This document shows positions 33,690 to 44,841 of a DNA stretch of 64,000 nucleotides, in pieces. Each line of letters opens with the position of its first letter. Positions within the stretch are counted from its first letter, which is position 1. The translations under genes and the position numbers were made by a program. The notes under the pieces were generated by a model that worked only from the letters and a program-made list of their open reading frames with translations, was not told the DNA's origin and did not search any database. This DNA is from Aedes albopictus (taxonomy: Eukaryota > Arthropoda > Insecta > Diptera > Culicidae). The stretch covers positions 81,733,734 through 81,797,733 of the forward strand of contig NC_085136.1 of assembly GCF_035046485.1 (NCBI RefSeq). The letters run 5' to 3'.

Positions 33690-35091
33690 TGCGCAGGACG
33701 AAAAATTTCCAGCCCCTGACATCCAAGAGATTGAGGAGAAGGTTGGTCGGTTGAAAAACAACAAAGCCGCTGGAATAGACCAACTATCAAGCGAGCTTCT
33801 AAGATACGGTGGAAACGCACTGGTTAGAGCACTACACTGGGTCATTACCAAGATTTGGGAGGAGGAAGTATTGCTGGAGGAATGGATGGAAGACATCATG
33901 TGTACCATCTATAAAAGGGCGACAAGTTAGATTGCGGGAACTATTGCGCGATCACACTACTGAGCGCTGCCTACAAGGTACTCTCTTAATTTTTTTGCCG
34001 CCGTCTATAACCGATTGCGAGAGAGTTCGTGGGGCAATATCAGGCAGGACATGGGTAAACGCGCTACAACGGACCAGATGTTCGCCATCCGCCAGGTGTT
34101 GCAGAAATGCCGCGAATACAACGTGCCCACACATCACTTGTTCATCGATTTCAAATCGGCCTATGATACAATCGACGAGAACAGCTATGACATATTATGC
34201 ACGAATACGGATTCCCGGATAAACTGATACAATTAATCAAAGCGACAATGGATCGAGTGATGTGCGTAGTTCGAGTATCAGGGACACTCTCGAGTCCCTT
34301 CGAATCTCGCAGAGGGTTACGGCAAGGTGATGGTCTTTCGTGCTGGCTGTTTAACAACGCCTTAGAAGGTGTAATAAGAAGAGCGGGGATAAACACTAAT
34401 AGAAAGATATTCACAAAGTCCGTTCAGCTGTTTGGTTTCCCTGATGATATAGATATTATAGCTTGCAAATATGAGACGGAAACGTACATCGAACTAAAGA
34501 GTTAAGCCAGGCGAATCGGCCGAAAAAGACACCAACAGAGAAGTTCAGAGATGCATTGTGGCAGGAAATCGAGCTTACTTTGAACTCTGCAGAATTCTAC
34601 GATCGAATAAAGTTCGCCGTCACACGAAGTTAACTATCTACAAAACGCTGATTAGACCGGTAGTCCTCTATGGGCACGAAGCAACTCTACGTGCAGAGGA
34701 CCAATGCGTCCTTGGAGTTTTTGAGCGGAAGGTGCTGCGTACCATCTACGGCGAAGTACAGATGGAAGACGGAAATTGGAGAAGGCGAATGAAACACAAG
34801 CTGCATCAGCTGCTGAGAGATCCAACCATCGTCCACACCATGAAAATCGGGAGGCTACGGTGAGCGGGTCACATCATCAGGATGTCGGATAGCAACCCGA
34901 CTAAAATGGTTCTCGAGAGTCATCCGACTGGTACAAGAAGACGTGGTGTGCAGCGAGCTAGGTCGGTCGATCAAGTGGAGGACGTTCTGCGGACCCTCCG
35001 CAGAGTACGGAACTGGAGACACACAGCCATGGACCGAGGAGACTGGAGACGACTCCTACGTACAACAGAGGACACTCAGGCTTTAGTATGA
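33690..35091 (+). pseudogene. RTE-type LINE reverse transcriptase remnant
   Basis: Plus-strand pieces in changing frames: IEEKVGRLKNNKAAGIDQLS (33730), QVLQKCREYNVPTHHLFIDF with KSAYDTID (34100-34180), RGLRQGDGLSCWLFNNALEG (34315), a catalytic box FPDD in place of FADD (34433-34445), then VLYGHEATLRAEDQCVLGVF and RKVLRTIYGEVQM (34670-34770). It ends with a C-terminal NWRHTAMDRGDWRRLL before the stop at about 35091. The order and the C-terminal pattern are those of RTE-clade LINEs. At least three frameshifts and an internal stop at 34861 make it a relic. Confidence 0.8.
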
Positions 35092-35600
35092 CCGGTAAGG
35101 TAAGTTCAAAACATGTTCCGGGTGACCTATACTCATGAAAAATCTTGGAAACTTCTCAAATAGACTCATTGTTGACAACACATAGTCGCATGAGGCTATG
35201 CAAGTATTAATTTCATTAAAACACACAAGCTATGCGAACCTAAAATAGCCCCAGTCCAACTTAGTTTTTGTTTTGTTCCCATTTTCAAACTCCAGACATC
35301 ATGGGATATTGTTGTTTTTGAAATTAGGCAAAACTTTAACGGATCTTCGAAAGTTTATTTTGCCGATTTCTTCTCAGTTGGAAACGGCCGGCTTTAATTT
35401 AATATATTGAGAGAACAATCGTGTTAATCAAAGCCGATTAAAAAGTCACAAACATGCGCGTCGAACCAACGCAATTCTCGACTGATCCATTTGGCTCGAT
35501 AGCAAATCCCCATCTAGACCCAAAGTTGTTTCAATTCCAATAACCGGAACCGCAAATCCTCGGATTATTGTCACCACCGATCGGCGTTCATCAGCAGCAT
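35092..35600. other. Unassigned AT-rich DNA
   Basis: No repeat family or coding signal was recognised. Confidence 0.3.
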
Positions 35601-36300
35601 ACACCTCTTTCTACGCATTTGTGATGGAGCTAGCTACCGCCGCTTCCGAATCGTGTTCCGACGATGTGGTTGGCCGGCCGGTAGGATAACATGCTCTAAG
35701 CCCACACCACCCGACTCTTCCGGAACGGTCTAATGGCAAAAGTTTGCCGGCAATTTTCGACCCCGGCCGGTCCGATCCGTCCACCGAACGAAAACGAATC
35801 GTCGTCGTCACGACGACGGACGACGGCTCCCGCAGTCCCAGTTGCTTTCTCGCTGTGCGGCAATTCTGCCAAATCGAATTTGAATGCAAATTCGATTTCC
35901 TTCTGCGAGATGCTGACGGTGCTGCTGCTGCCGCAGCCCAACCTCCGCCCCACCTAGCTTGGTGAGAAGTTTTCCACCGGGTTGTTCGAATGCGGGGTGG
36001 TGATTTTTCGATCGTCCCTACGGCGGCCACCGGGTGTTTATGCAACACCGGTAGCTGTGTCACGAGTCGACGGTAGCGGAGCTACGGAACTCCAAGATAT
36101 CCGGCGCAGGCGGAAATCTTGTTTCGGCTTCAGAAATGAAACTCTGCCGGTAGCAGAAACCGCACAAATTACGGATCGTAGCGCGAGGATGACGCAGCAA
36201 CGCGACGTGAAGGTGCAAGTTGATGGGTGATCCTACTCTTTGACTTCGGGTACGAGATGAGTGCTCGTTGGCGAGTAGCACAGCACCCAAAGCGTGTTTT
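35601..36300. other. GC-rich single-copy-looking island
   Basis: A CG-dinucleotide-rich stretch with overlapping frames on both strands. The longest is 150 codons on the minus strand at 35611-36063, with an Ala run but no recognisable domain. It could be part of a host gene or a regulatory region; nothing in the sequence decides this. Confidence 0.3.
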
Positions 36301-38100
36301 GGTTGTCGTACCGCACCGTACCAGGTTGATTGTGTTAACGAAAGCGTTAATTCACCTCTCCCTTTGATGAGGACCGACTGGTGGCCTTCCGTCAGTTTGC
36401 AGGTCAAGTTTAGTGACGCTGGAATATCGTGGGAAAGGTAAATGTTTTTTCTTTCGTGAAAATACTTGATGATGTTTGTTTTCGTGAAGCCATGTTTCGG
36501 ATTCAGTCCAAAGGTATTGAAATCTCGGGGGTATGATATGTACCGATACAGAAATAATACACAACACATAGTGATATGTGGATGACCTTATAAACATTAA
36601 AGGAGTATGTTAAAGTTCTCGAATCTATATTTAACTCTAAAAATGTGTCTCTGTCCAAGATTTTTGAAATATTAACGGTGTTGTGTTTTCTTTCCACGTT
36701 TAAAAAATAAAAACAAGAAGATTATTGAATGCCCGAAGAGTATCAGAAACTACCGCCCACCGAAGAACTTTTGCCTCTGGAGCCGGCCTTCTGATGCTCC
36801 GCTCTTCATCGCCAGGCACCGTAGGCATAAGGGTTAGGCGGCCGTTACGCGTGGGCATATAAGGAGACATGACGGGGCGAATTTTATTATAGTGCCTAGC
36901 GAGAGGCTCTCGGGAATCTGAATTTGTCTTGCGCCATTCGAAACCTCGAAGAAGACATATGAGAAACAGTAAGTAAAAGTCGAAGGAAGGCCAAAAGAAT
37001 AAGTTTTGAGTGAGAGAATGGAAGAAGCAGACCTGAAGAAATATCCAGGTAAGAGAGTTCCAATAGTTTGTATCAGTAATGCGCCATCTATTTGTTTGTT
37101 ATGGTGTAGTCTGTAGAGTTCTCTAAGTAGATCACAAGTCTTTGCGTAATCCTACCGCTCTCAGTCAACCGTAGTTTTCGAGCACCACACCCGAGACTGC
37201 AGCAGTAGACCAGAATCCGGGTGTACATGACCGCCCATAGCAGTGCTGTTATCTTGAATGAACACCACCATTCTGTCCGAACCCTCGCAAGATCGCATAG
37301 CCACGACCACGAATGCTCAGCAGTTTAGGCCAACGAACGGTCGGAGCGGAAGCTAGCAAGAAAGAAAAAGATAAGCCATGGTAGCGTTTTCGGCAAAAGG
37401 AAGTTACCCAAGTTACATTTCAGAACTGAATGGCTTTATTTAAGTTTTATGGGAGATTTATAACGGCCAATGATATCGACAGAAGTTACATTGATCACTG
37501 TTGCCTATGGTCTCTTAACTGGTAAATAAAAAAATGGTAAAAAATGATCATTTTAAGGTAGTTTTTCGTCAATAACTCTGAAACAAAAAGGGATATTGCA
37601 ATTTTGAGCAATAAAATCACCGATTTTAGTGGAATAGTGTCAACACGAATATTGTTGTTTTTCGGATAACTAACCGAAATGGTATGTTAGACATATGTAC
37701 GTAATATGCCTGAAGTTCATAGGCACAATATGTGTTGAAAAATGGACCCACGTCTCCCCAAGTTCGCTAGACAGGGCGCGTTAATTAACTCCGCCACAGA
37801 ACAAGTAACAATTCTGTAAAGTCGAAAGCCAACCTGAATCCAACGCCCACCTCACCCCACGTTATTTCCTCGCAATAGAATAGTGTGTTTTTTTTTTCGT
37901 CGAAGAAATTTCATGATTTTTCTGACCCCATACAATTTTTGACAACTTTAGGCCCCGTGGGGGACCACTTAGCCTTAATACGGACTCCAAATTTTGACAT
38001 GATGGTTTTTTAGCTAAAACGATCATTTTGCAATATTGAACATTTAACATGTCCAACTTTTGCAGCAATAGGGACAGCCTAATGTGCAAGTTGAGGATCA
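36301..38100. other. Unassigned, with a degenerate SINE head
   Basis: A TATA-like GGGCATATAAGGAG at about 36852 lies in a short GC-rich context that could belong to an LTR or promoter, but I cannot show either. At 37745-37795 (minus), CCCAAGTTCGCTAGACAGGG matches the SINE at 13877-14040. CCCAAGTTACATTTCAG near 37402 recalls the terminus of the element at 4391. Confidence 0.35.
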
Positions 38101-38127
38101 AAGGCCGATTCTTCAACTTCAGCATAA

Positions 38128-38193
38128 TAAATCGAACCCGCCGTCTCTGGATTGGCTATCCATAGCCTTAACCACTAGGCTAACTGGAGACCC
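38128..38193 (-). mobile_element. tRNA-like SINE head
   Basis: On the minus strand it reads CTCCAGTTAGCCTAGTGGTT with a B box GGGTTCGATT. It is very similar to 12998-13083. Confidence 0.65.
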
Positions 38194-38420
38194 CAATTTG
38201 AAGTCATTTAAACTTTTGTGAAGACTTTCATTACTACCCTTCCTCGATGACCGTAAGGACGCGGCCGTTGTCGTTATTAACTCATTAAAGTTTGGGATTC
38301 TCAAAGGTGCACATTGAGAATAATAAGCTACTCCCAAGCTCCGTTTGTTGGTTCCTTGTGCAATTTCGATTGTTCTGGTCAATCAGGGAGTAGCAACAAC
38401 GAATTGTGCGGCCATCTACT
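38194..38420 (-). repeat. SINE-related body
   Basis: On the minus strand ACAATTCGTTGTTGCTACTC, GACCAGAACAATCG and GGACGCGGCCGTTGTCG. The first two match the repeat at 18930-18985. Confidence 0.55.
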
Positions 38421-38569
38421 AAATGCATTTTAGGACACGGACAAGGAAAAGGACGCATTTTACGCGCAGCTCGAACGCGAGTAGGGCCACTGCCCAAGCC
38501 ACGACGTCAAGATCAGCAAAGGAAATTTAAACGTCCCAAATGCCAGTCCAACTTCCATCATTTTTCACC

Positions 38570-38712
38570 TAATGTGAATGAGTTTGTGGAAAGTTATCAA
38601 GCCGGTTTCGTCGGAGACCGATCGACAACGAGCCAGATCTTCACCGTGTGTCAAATCCTCCAAAAATGTCAGCAATACTAGGTTCCAACGCACCAACTTC
38701 AAATCGGCGTAT
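38570..38712 (+). pseudogene. RTE-type RT fragment
   Basis: Plus-strand reading VNEFVESYQAGFVGDRSTTS, QIFTVCQILQKCQQY. This is the segment around the RT fingers that is also present at about 34040-34130 in the other relic. The rest of the gene is missing; C-rich minisatellite follows immediately. Confidence 0.7.
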
Positions 38713-38724
38713 GACAGTGAAATG

Positions 38725-38850
38725 TTATCAAACGTCCCCAAAACCCATCAAAACGCCCTTGAAACCTTTCTGAAAGTCGCTGAAATCCCTCTGAAATGCC
38801 TTGAAACCTCCTTTTCGGGCTCTATGCGAACTTCCTGAAACCCCCTTCGG
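38725..38850 (-). repeat. C-rich minisatellite
   Basis: Words AACGCCCTTGAAACC and CCCTCTGAAATGCC mark the reverse orientation of the G-rich minisatellite. Confidence 0.6.
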
Positions 38851-38916
38851 AAAATGGCCAGAAGCAAGACCTGTTCACGCAAACTAAGTACCCTCAACGA
38901 AATTTATACACAAAAT

Positions 38917-39157
38917 CAAGCCTAACTTTACCAAACACCGTATGTAACATAAGATAAGATTTTCACATGAGGCGCTGAATTTCGTTGAGGATTACTTGCA
39001 TCACTCACCTCTGGGGGTGATTTGTGAAAAAATGCTTAAATTTTTCACGTTTAAGAAATGCTCATTGTATGAGCTGCTATGGGAACAGCGAACTTCCCCT
39101 TCGATTTTCTTCGTTTGTGGATTTTGTTAGATACGTTGTTTGGTAAAGTTAGGCTTG
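38917..39157. mobile_element. Small inverted-repeat MITE
   Basis: CAAGCCTAACTTTACCAAAC at 38917-38936 is mirrored by the right arm ending at 39157. A second inverted pair (CCTCAACGAAATTT near 38891 and AATTTCGTTGAGG near 38978) overlaps its left side. No target duplication was resolved. Confidence 0.6.
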
Positions 39158-39561
39158 AAATGCTCTCTTTTAAGTCCTTTATAATTAATACACTTTTTTG
39201 AATTCAGCACCCCCAGCAAGTGGCATTGAAAGGTTTCAGGGGGCTCCAGAAGGCCTCAGGCGCACTTCAGGGGTTCTCAGGGCGTTTCAGTGGTATCAGT
39301 GGAGGGCGGGGGGTTAACTGGGACCCCCTGAACCGCATCTGAGGGAAGTTTCAGTGTAATCAGTGGCGTTTCCTGGGATCTCAGGGTCGTTTCAGGACGC
39401 CTCAGTGAGTTTCAGAGGGATTCGAGAAGGTCGGGGCTCATGAGGTTTAGGAGGTCTTAGAAGCACTTCAAAAGGTCTAGTAGATCTCCTGGTATTCGGG
39501 GGTCACAGGAGTGTATCAGGGGTCTCAAGTGGTTTCAGGAGGTACCAGAATGTCTCAGGAG

Positions 39562-39942
39562 CAGAGATGCCAGATTATTTTCATCAAAAACCTGTATCGA
39601 TACAGATTTTTCTGTATCGCCGTGTTTGAAGGTATAGCAGATACCGCAAGTCCTGGATTTCAATAGAAACTAACAAATAATGTACTACTTTTCGACGATT
39701 TTGAAATTTTACTGGTATTAATTTTTCTAAAACATGTGTGAAAATGCATAAATTTTCATAAATTCTTCGAAGTTTAGGCGCAATTTACAAAGAATTCATT
39801 GAAAAATACTTTAAATTTTATACTTTTTGCAGAAATCTGTATCATATTTCAGATATCAGTTTTTTCTGTACTCTGTATCTTGTCTGTATGGAAGGTCAAA
39901 AATCTGTATAATACAGAAAAATGTGTATATCTGGCATCTCTG
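39562..39942. mobile_element. hAT-type MITE, copy 1
   Basis: The ends CAGAGATGCCAGAT and ATCTGGCATCTCTG are inverted copies. They are flanked by CTCAGGAG (39554-39561) and CTCGGGAG (39943-39950). An 8-bp duplication of nTnnnnAn form and CAG termini fit the hAT superfamily. The interior is AT-rich with repeated AATCTGTAT words and no coding capacity. Confidence 0.85.
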
Positions 39943-40100
39943 CTCGGGAGAGTTCAAGGAGGTTTCAGGGACATTTCATGGGGATCATAGGGGCGTTCTA
40001 GGGGATCTAAGCAAGAAGTCTTCAGAGGGACTGAGGGGCACTTGAAGAGAGTTCCTGGAAAATCTCGGGGGCGTTTCAGAGGATTTCAGGTGGTTTTTGT

Positions 40101-40395
40101 AAATTTCCGCACTACAGTTTCGGCCGATTGCCGCAAAATTCCCTCCAGCCTGTTTGGGATGACACGTGCTTGCTGCCCGGTTGCTGCGATGCGAAAAGGG
40201 CGTGGTCTCTCCTGACCGACCGGCTCGAGTCTTCGTGTCGCTGACGACCGACGACGTGCGCGTCGCGACGTCGCGAAGTCGCGATGTCTGATGGAGCGCG
40301 AATATTGTTGTCGCGGGGTTCGATGATGCGCGAATGCTGACGATTCGTATCTCTGCGCATAGGGTGCTAAACTGGTATGCCACAGTTTTAATAAA
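40101..40395. other. GC-rich insert ending near AATAAA
   Basis: A stretch rich in CGCGACG-like words, unlike the minisatellite on both sides, ends with TTTTAATAAATCG. A retro-copied or LTR fragment is possible, but I see no target duplication. The overlapping minus-strand frames have no motif. Confidence 0.35.
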
Positions 40396-40940
40396 TCGTT
40401 TTAGTGAACTTCAGTAGGATTTTAGAGGGTAACTTGAAGTCTCAGGAGCGTTTCAGTAGGTCTCAGGGGGTCTCGAAGGCTTTTAACGAGTCCAAGAGGG
40501 CTTTAAGGGATACCTGAAGGTCTCAGGGGCGTTTAAGGGAGTTAATTGGGCGCATCAAAAGGTTTTTGGAGCTTGAAGCGTCCCTGAAAGACCTCGAAAT
40601 TTCCCTGAAACCTTCAAGATCCCATTGAAATGCCTTTCCACGTAATCGTAATGAAATGCCCCTTAAACCCATTGGAACGTCTTTAAAAAGCTGCCGAAAT
40701 TCCCTAGAATGCCCCTGAAAACTCCTTGATGCGCCCCTGCAATTCTATCAAACGACCATGAATGCTCCTAAAATGCTATAAAACGCCCCAGGAACCGGCT
40801 TTAGAATGCCTAATGAGATCCCCTGAATTGCCCTTAAAACGCCTTGAGGCGCCCAAAAATTCTCGTAATACTATTGAAACGCCTCTGAAAACCCTGTAAT
40901 TCTATTGAAATGTCAATGAAACCTGTTGGAACGTTCCGTT

Positions 40941-41470
40941 ATGAACCGATTTCAACCATTTTTTTAGTGTTTTCTATTTATGTGTCGTGTCCTTGAACAA
41001 TATATATTTTTCGTGTGGTGTTTCCGGGTTTTCAATTCAAAATTGAGTTTTGTTTTTTTTTTTAATTTCCGGGGAGTTTAGCTTCTTATAGGTCATTCAG
41101 CCCGTACCCAAATTCGAGTAATATGTTGCTTACTCAATTTTGGCTTCCTGCCCTGAACTTAAAGATGGATTGTTTTGTTCTCCACTCTCTGATAAAATTA
41201 AAGAGAGCGGATATGAGAAGCTATAAGAATATAACTCTAAAGTAAGTCTTATAGTAATCTAATTTAGGTGCTTGGGCTCATTGGTACATCGAAGACACGT
41301 TTTGCTGAGGAATTGTTGGCCGCCATATTTCAAAAAGGATGTATTTTCCACACACTGCTTTAAATAATTTAATGAAATGGTACATTGCTACCCTTAAAAG
41401 TTTAGAAGGCACGTTATTTTTTACGCTAATAAATTATCGTTCGTAGGAATGACGTTTTTGTACATTGTTT
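40941..41470. other. Unassigned AT-rich DNA
   Basis: Nothing was recognised. GCCGCCATATTTCAAAAAGG near 41311 resembles dispersed repeat text at the window start. Confidence 0.3.
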
Positions 41471-41695
41471 ATTACTTTTTAGGTTTCAGACAGTTAAAGG
41501 GACATAGGGGGATATGGGAGTGGTCTCAGAAAGCATAAGAGAGGGACTCTGTGGATCTCGACGGAGGTTAACGACGGAGTGATGTATCAAAAGGGTATGT
41601 AATGGAAGTTTCAGAGAGCTTCAGGAGGATTACAAAGGTGTTCAAGGGAGTTTCAAAAAGACGACAGGTAAAACTTCCTGAAACTACCCTGTTAC

Positions 41696-42740
41696 CAGGG
41701 ATGCCATATATCCCTTTCGTGAGGGACCATGAAAGAATGATTATCTCAAATTTTCCCTTATAAACTTAACGTCCTCTAGAATAAAACTTTCTTTACTTCG
41801 GCTACTTTATCCACCTATGCACTTTTTGGGGTCAAATTAGGACCAGTACAATTGTGCTGGTCCGTCCTCAAGCCGGTCGATGTTCTTTAAGTAATTGCTA
41901 AAAATTGCCTACTTTTAGGCGTTTTATGGTACAGAAGATTTATTGTAATTATTAAATCACTGCAAAGTGTTAGTTTGTAGAAATTTAGACGTATAATTTC
42001 AAATCTAGGAACACGAGATCAGCTTGACAGGGTATTCAAATCATAGAAGCGTATAAGATGAAGATAATAAGAACAGAAAATCCCCTGTTCCAATCGAATT
42101 CATGATTTCGATAATATGGAGTAATATTATTCACTCAAGTATTCTAAGTTCTTTAAAAAACTCGTACAAGCTGATATCGTGTTCCTTGAAATGAAATTAT
42201 ACGTCTAAGTTTTTACAAACTATCACTTTGTAGTGATTTAATAATTTAAATCAATCTTCTATACCATAAAACGCCTAAGAAAAGGCAATTTCCGATGGAA
42301 CTTGGACCGCCTTGGGGACGGAACAGCACAATTGTGCTGCTCACACTTTGACCACCCAGAAATCTTGTGCTTTTCAACAAAGCACCACTTTTTCTTCGCC
42401 GTTTTGTAGAACTACTCTTTTTCTATCGATTTTTATCCCTGCATACCTGGATTAAACAAATATTTGTAAAAATACGACAGATAAAACTTTTTCAACTTCT
42501 AGGGTGATTGTTTACTTTTTGTTTAACTTATTGTGGCGTTTTTTATAAACAATGCCAACCAAAGCTGAGCCTCAGAAATACAAGTAAGAGTAATAACTCG
42601 ATCATAAAAAATATTTACATCACATATTTTAAGGAAAAAACAATTGAAAAACATGTGTAAAACCAACGCCGAAAAACAGCACGATTGTGCTGGTTCGTCA
42701 CGAAAGGGATATACAGATTTATCTGTATTATACAGATTTT
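41696..42740 (-). mobile_element. hAT-type MITE, copy 3, split and truncated
   Basis: CAGGGATGCCATATA (41696-41710) is followed, after the inserted element, by TATACAGATTTATCTGTATT (42710 on). This is continuous with the inverted end of the copy at 47738-47912. The other terminus is lost; a Penelope fragment begins just beyond. Confidence 0.75.
41711..42709. mobile_element. TCCCTTTCGTGA-ended element, 999 bp
   Basis: TCCCTTTCGTGA at the left and TCACGAAAGGGA at the right sit between TATA (41707-41710) and TATA (42710-42713). This indicates a TA or TATA duplication. The interior contains a long imperfect palindrome (about 41905-42288) and three copies of the 16-bp palindrome CAGCACAATTGTGCTG or close variants (41844, 42324, 42677). 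No transposase is present. Confidence 0.82.
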
Positions 42741-42774
42741 TGGATAAATAAATTACGGGGACTGACTAGATCTA

Positions 42775-42990
42775 TGGAAACTTGGTATTTTTTCGGCTTT
42801 CAGTCACAGAAAAAGCGTTGATTATTCTAAATCATTGCCTACGTTTCGATCCTTTGGTTGGGATCTTCATCAGGGCCTATTTATTGTGTAAAAAGGGGGG
42901 GGGGGGTGCTCCTAATTTTCATAGTTCGTTTTAGATTAGTTTAATTACTCACTCGATATGAATCAACTTGTGAAAAAAAAACAAGTTTCT
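42775..42990 (-). mobile_element. Penelope-like 3' fragment
   Basis: The text TTTCGGCTTTCAGTCACAGA and ATGAATCAACTTGTGAAA parallels the ends of the arms of the element at 29396-32413. Divergence is clear, so it is an older or different subfamily. Confidence 0.7.
42841..42874 (-). ncRNA. Hammerhead ribozyme-like motif, third copy
   Basis: On the minus strand: CTGATGA, stem GATCC...GGATC, GAAACGT. This is the canonical CUGAUGA version of the core. The stem and core are kept although the surrounding text has diverged from the dimer copy. Confidence 0.65.
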
Positions 42991-42999
42991 GGATAAATC

Positions 43000-44005
43000 C
43001 ATGAAGAAATTCCTGGACATTTCATGTGGGAATTTTCAACGAAACTCCTAGAAGGAATATGAAAGATTTTCTTAACCTTCTTCATGCACTAACTGAATGT
43101 TAGTGAGTATATCGGGAGTGGGATTCGATCCCAGGTCCTCGGCGTGATTGTCTAGTGTTATAACCACCACACTAGGTCCGCTCCACATAAGAATTCATTA
43201 TTGAAAAATCTTTGAAAGAATTTCTTGAAAAATCCTTCCGGAAAACTTTCAATTTTTATTAAGCAATTCTCTAGAAGAATTTCTAAAGCAATTCCTGAGA
43301 AGTTTCAGAAGGAACCCATATAAACCTACCTCAAAACAACATTGGAATATCTGAAATGAACCTTGGAAAAATTCCTAAAGAATCCCTAAAAATATCACCG
43401 GAGGAGTTTCTGGAACAAACCTTAATAGATTTCAAAACCGAATTCCTGGAGTAATTTCTGATAGAATCCATGGATTAATTTTGGAAAAAAATCCACAAAA
43501 TAAGAATCAGATTAAGAACCTTGAACAAATTAAAGGATGAATGTCGTAAGGAATGTTTGAAGGAATCTTCAGTGAAATTTATAAAATAGTCCCTGGAATC
43601 ACTTCTGAAGAAGTCTTTGTAAGAGTTACTGAAGAAATCTGTGGAAGATTTTCTACAAAAGCCCATGGAAAAATTCATGGAAGAGCCTTTGTTGATCTTG
43701 AAGAATCGCTGAAAGCATTCCTGTAGGAATCCATGGATGATCTTCTGAAAGAATTCTTGTACGGATTGCTAAAAAAATTCTAAAGAAACTTTTCAAGACG
43801 ACTATCTAGAGAAAATTCTGGAGGATCCTCTTACAAAAGCTCCGAAGGAATTTCTAAAGGAAATTCTGGGGCGATCCATGAAAGATGTTCTAAAGAATTT
43901 ACAAAACAATCCGTGGCAGATTTTCTAATGAAATCCTTGAAGCAATATCGAAAGGAAGCCAGGGAAGGCTTAACAGAAAGGTTCCTAGATTTAGTTATTG
44001 GACAA
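43000..44005. repeat. Diverged minisatellite, GAATTTCTGGAAGAATTCC type
   Basis: Degenerate 12/24-bp units (AAATTCCTGGACATTTC, GAATTTCTAAAGCAATTCC) of the same kind as 8125-11655 but more decayed and AT-richer. It is interrupted by the SINE at 43084-43189, and similar text follows the SINE at 44022-44684. Confidence 0.65.
43084..43189 (-). mobile_element. tRNA-headed SINE
   Basis: On the minus strand: TGTGGAGCGGACCTAGTG, GGTGGTTATAACACTAGAC (A-box region), GGGATCGAATCCCAC (B box). It is the same family as 11661-11843. Confidence 0.72.
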
Positions 44006-44021
44006 TCTCTAGAAAACTTTG

Positions 44022-44684
44022 AAAAAGGACGGGCTTGGTGGTCTAGTGGCTACCGCTTCTGATTCGTATGCAGAAGGTTCAATCGTTGGCCCGGCCCGCT
44101 CATCCTACTTTGCATCTTTCTATCTACTTTCTCTCGCTTTCTCTCTCTTCTCTACATATTCAACTCATGTATGTTAATCGCTAGAACCAGAAACGAATTG
44201 CAAAAATTCGTTTCCCTTCCTTCCAACTTCCACAGCACAGTATATATAACGCCTACAAGTTATGCAACTAAAGCGAACTGTGCCGCTTGTCCTTCATAGT
44301 AATCACCACACAATCTATCACCTTACGAACATCCCCAATCCATGGATCGCATCACCGATCCAACGGTGACTTCCAGATCTCCCATCCTTTCCGTAACCAA
44401 TACCCCAATCCGTGCTGGTTGTGTGGATGCAGAGGTGCTCTCGGTCTTTAGTAACAACAACCAGCACACTCTAACATTCCTTTCCCTTCCCAACTGACTA
44501 TAAGGACGTGGCCGGCGCCGTTATTGATCAAAAATGTATGAGCTGCTTAAATTTCACTTTGAAAATAAGTGGAGTGGCCTAGCCCTTACTCATATGGATC
44601 TCAGTGCAATTGGTACCAGCTCAGATCAATCACGGAGGACCAACAATTGACATGTACAGTCAGATTTGATAAAAATAAAAAAAA
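44022..44684 (+). mobile_element. Long tRNA-headed SINE with 17-bp target duplication
   Basis: ATCTCTAGAAAACTTTG occurs at 44005-44021 and 44685-44701, on either side. The head GGCTTGGTGGTCTAGTGGCT with GGTTCAATCG fits A and B boxes. The tail is GATAAAAATAAAAAAA. At about 660 bp it is long for a SINE; the body includes GGACGTGGCCGGCGCCG, shared inverted with about 19065. Confidence 0.82.
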
Positions 44685-44841
44685 ATCTCTAGAAAACTTT
44701 GGAAAAAATAGTAAAAAATAGAAGTGTTTTAGTTAAGGTATATGATAGTTTGGTTTGGGTTTGAGGAACTTTTTGCATTTAGCTTCGTATTAAACTTTTT
44801 GAATATAATTTCCGTTACTTCTTATTTTTATGTGACTTTAA

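Larger units (their letters stand above)
39222..40940. repeat. G-rich minisatellite with orientation switch and inserts
   Basis: G-rich words run at 39222-39561, 39951-40100 and 40400-40560. The reverse orientation runs from about 40575 to 40940 (CCCTGAAACCTTC and similar). It is interrupted by a hAT MITE (39562-39942) and by a GC-rich insert (40101-40395). Confidence 0.75.

Noticed and set aside
35611..36063. A 150-codon host gene on the minus strand
   Set aside because: There are overlapping long frames on both strands in GC-rich DNA, no domain and no splice or promoter evidence. It is recorded only as an unassigned island.
36680..37000. A solo LTR with a TATA box at about 36855
   Set aside because: No matching TG...CA boundaries or 4-6 bp duplications could be found.
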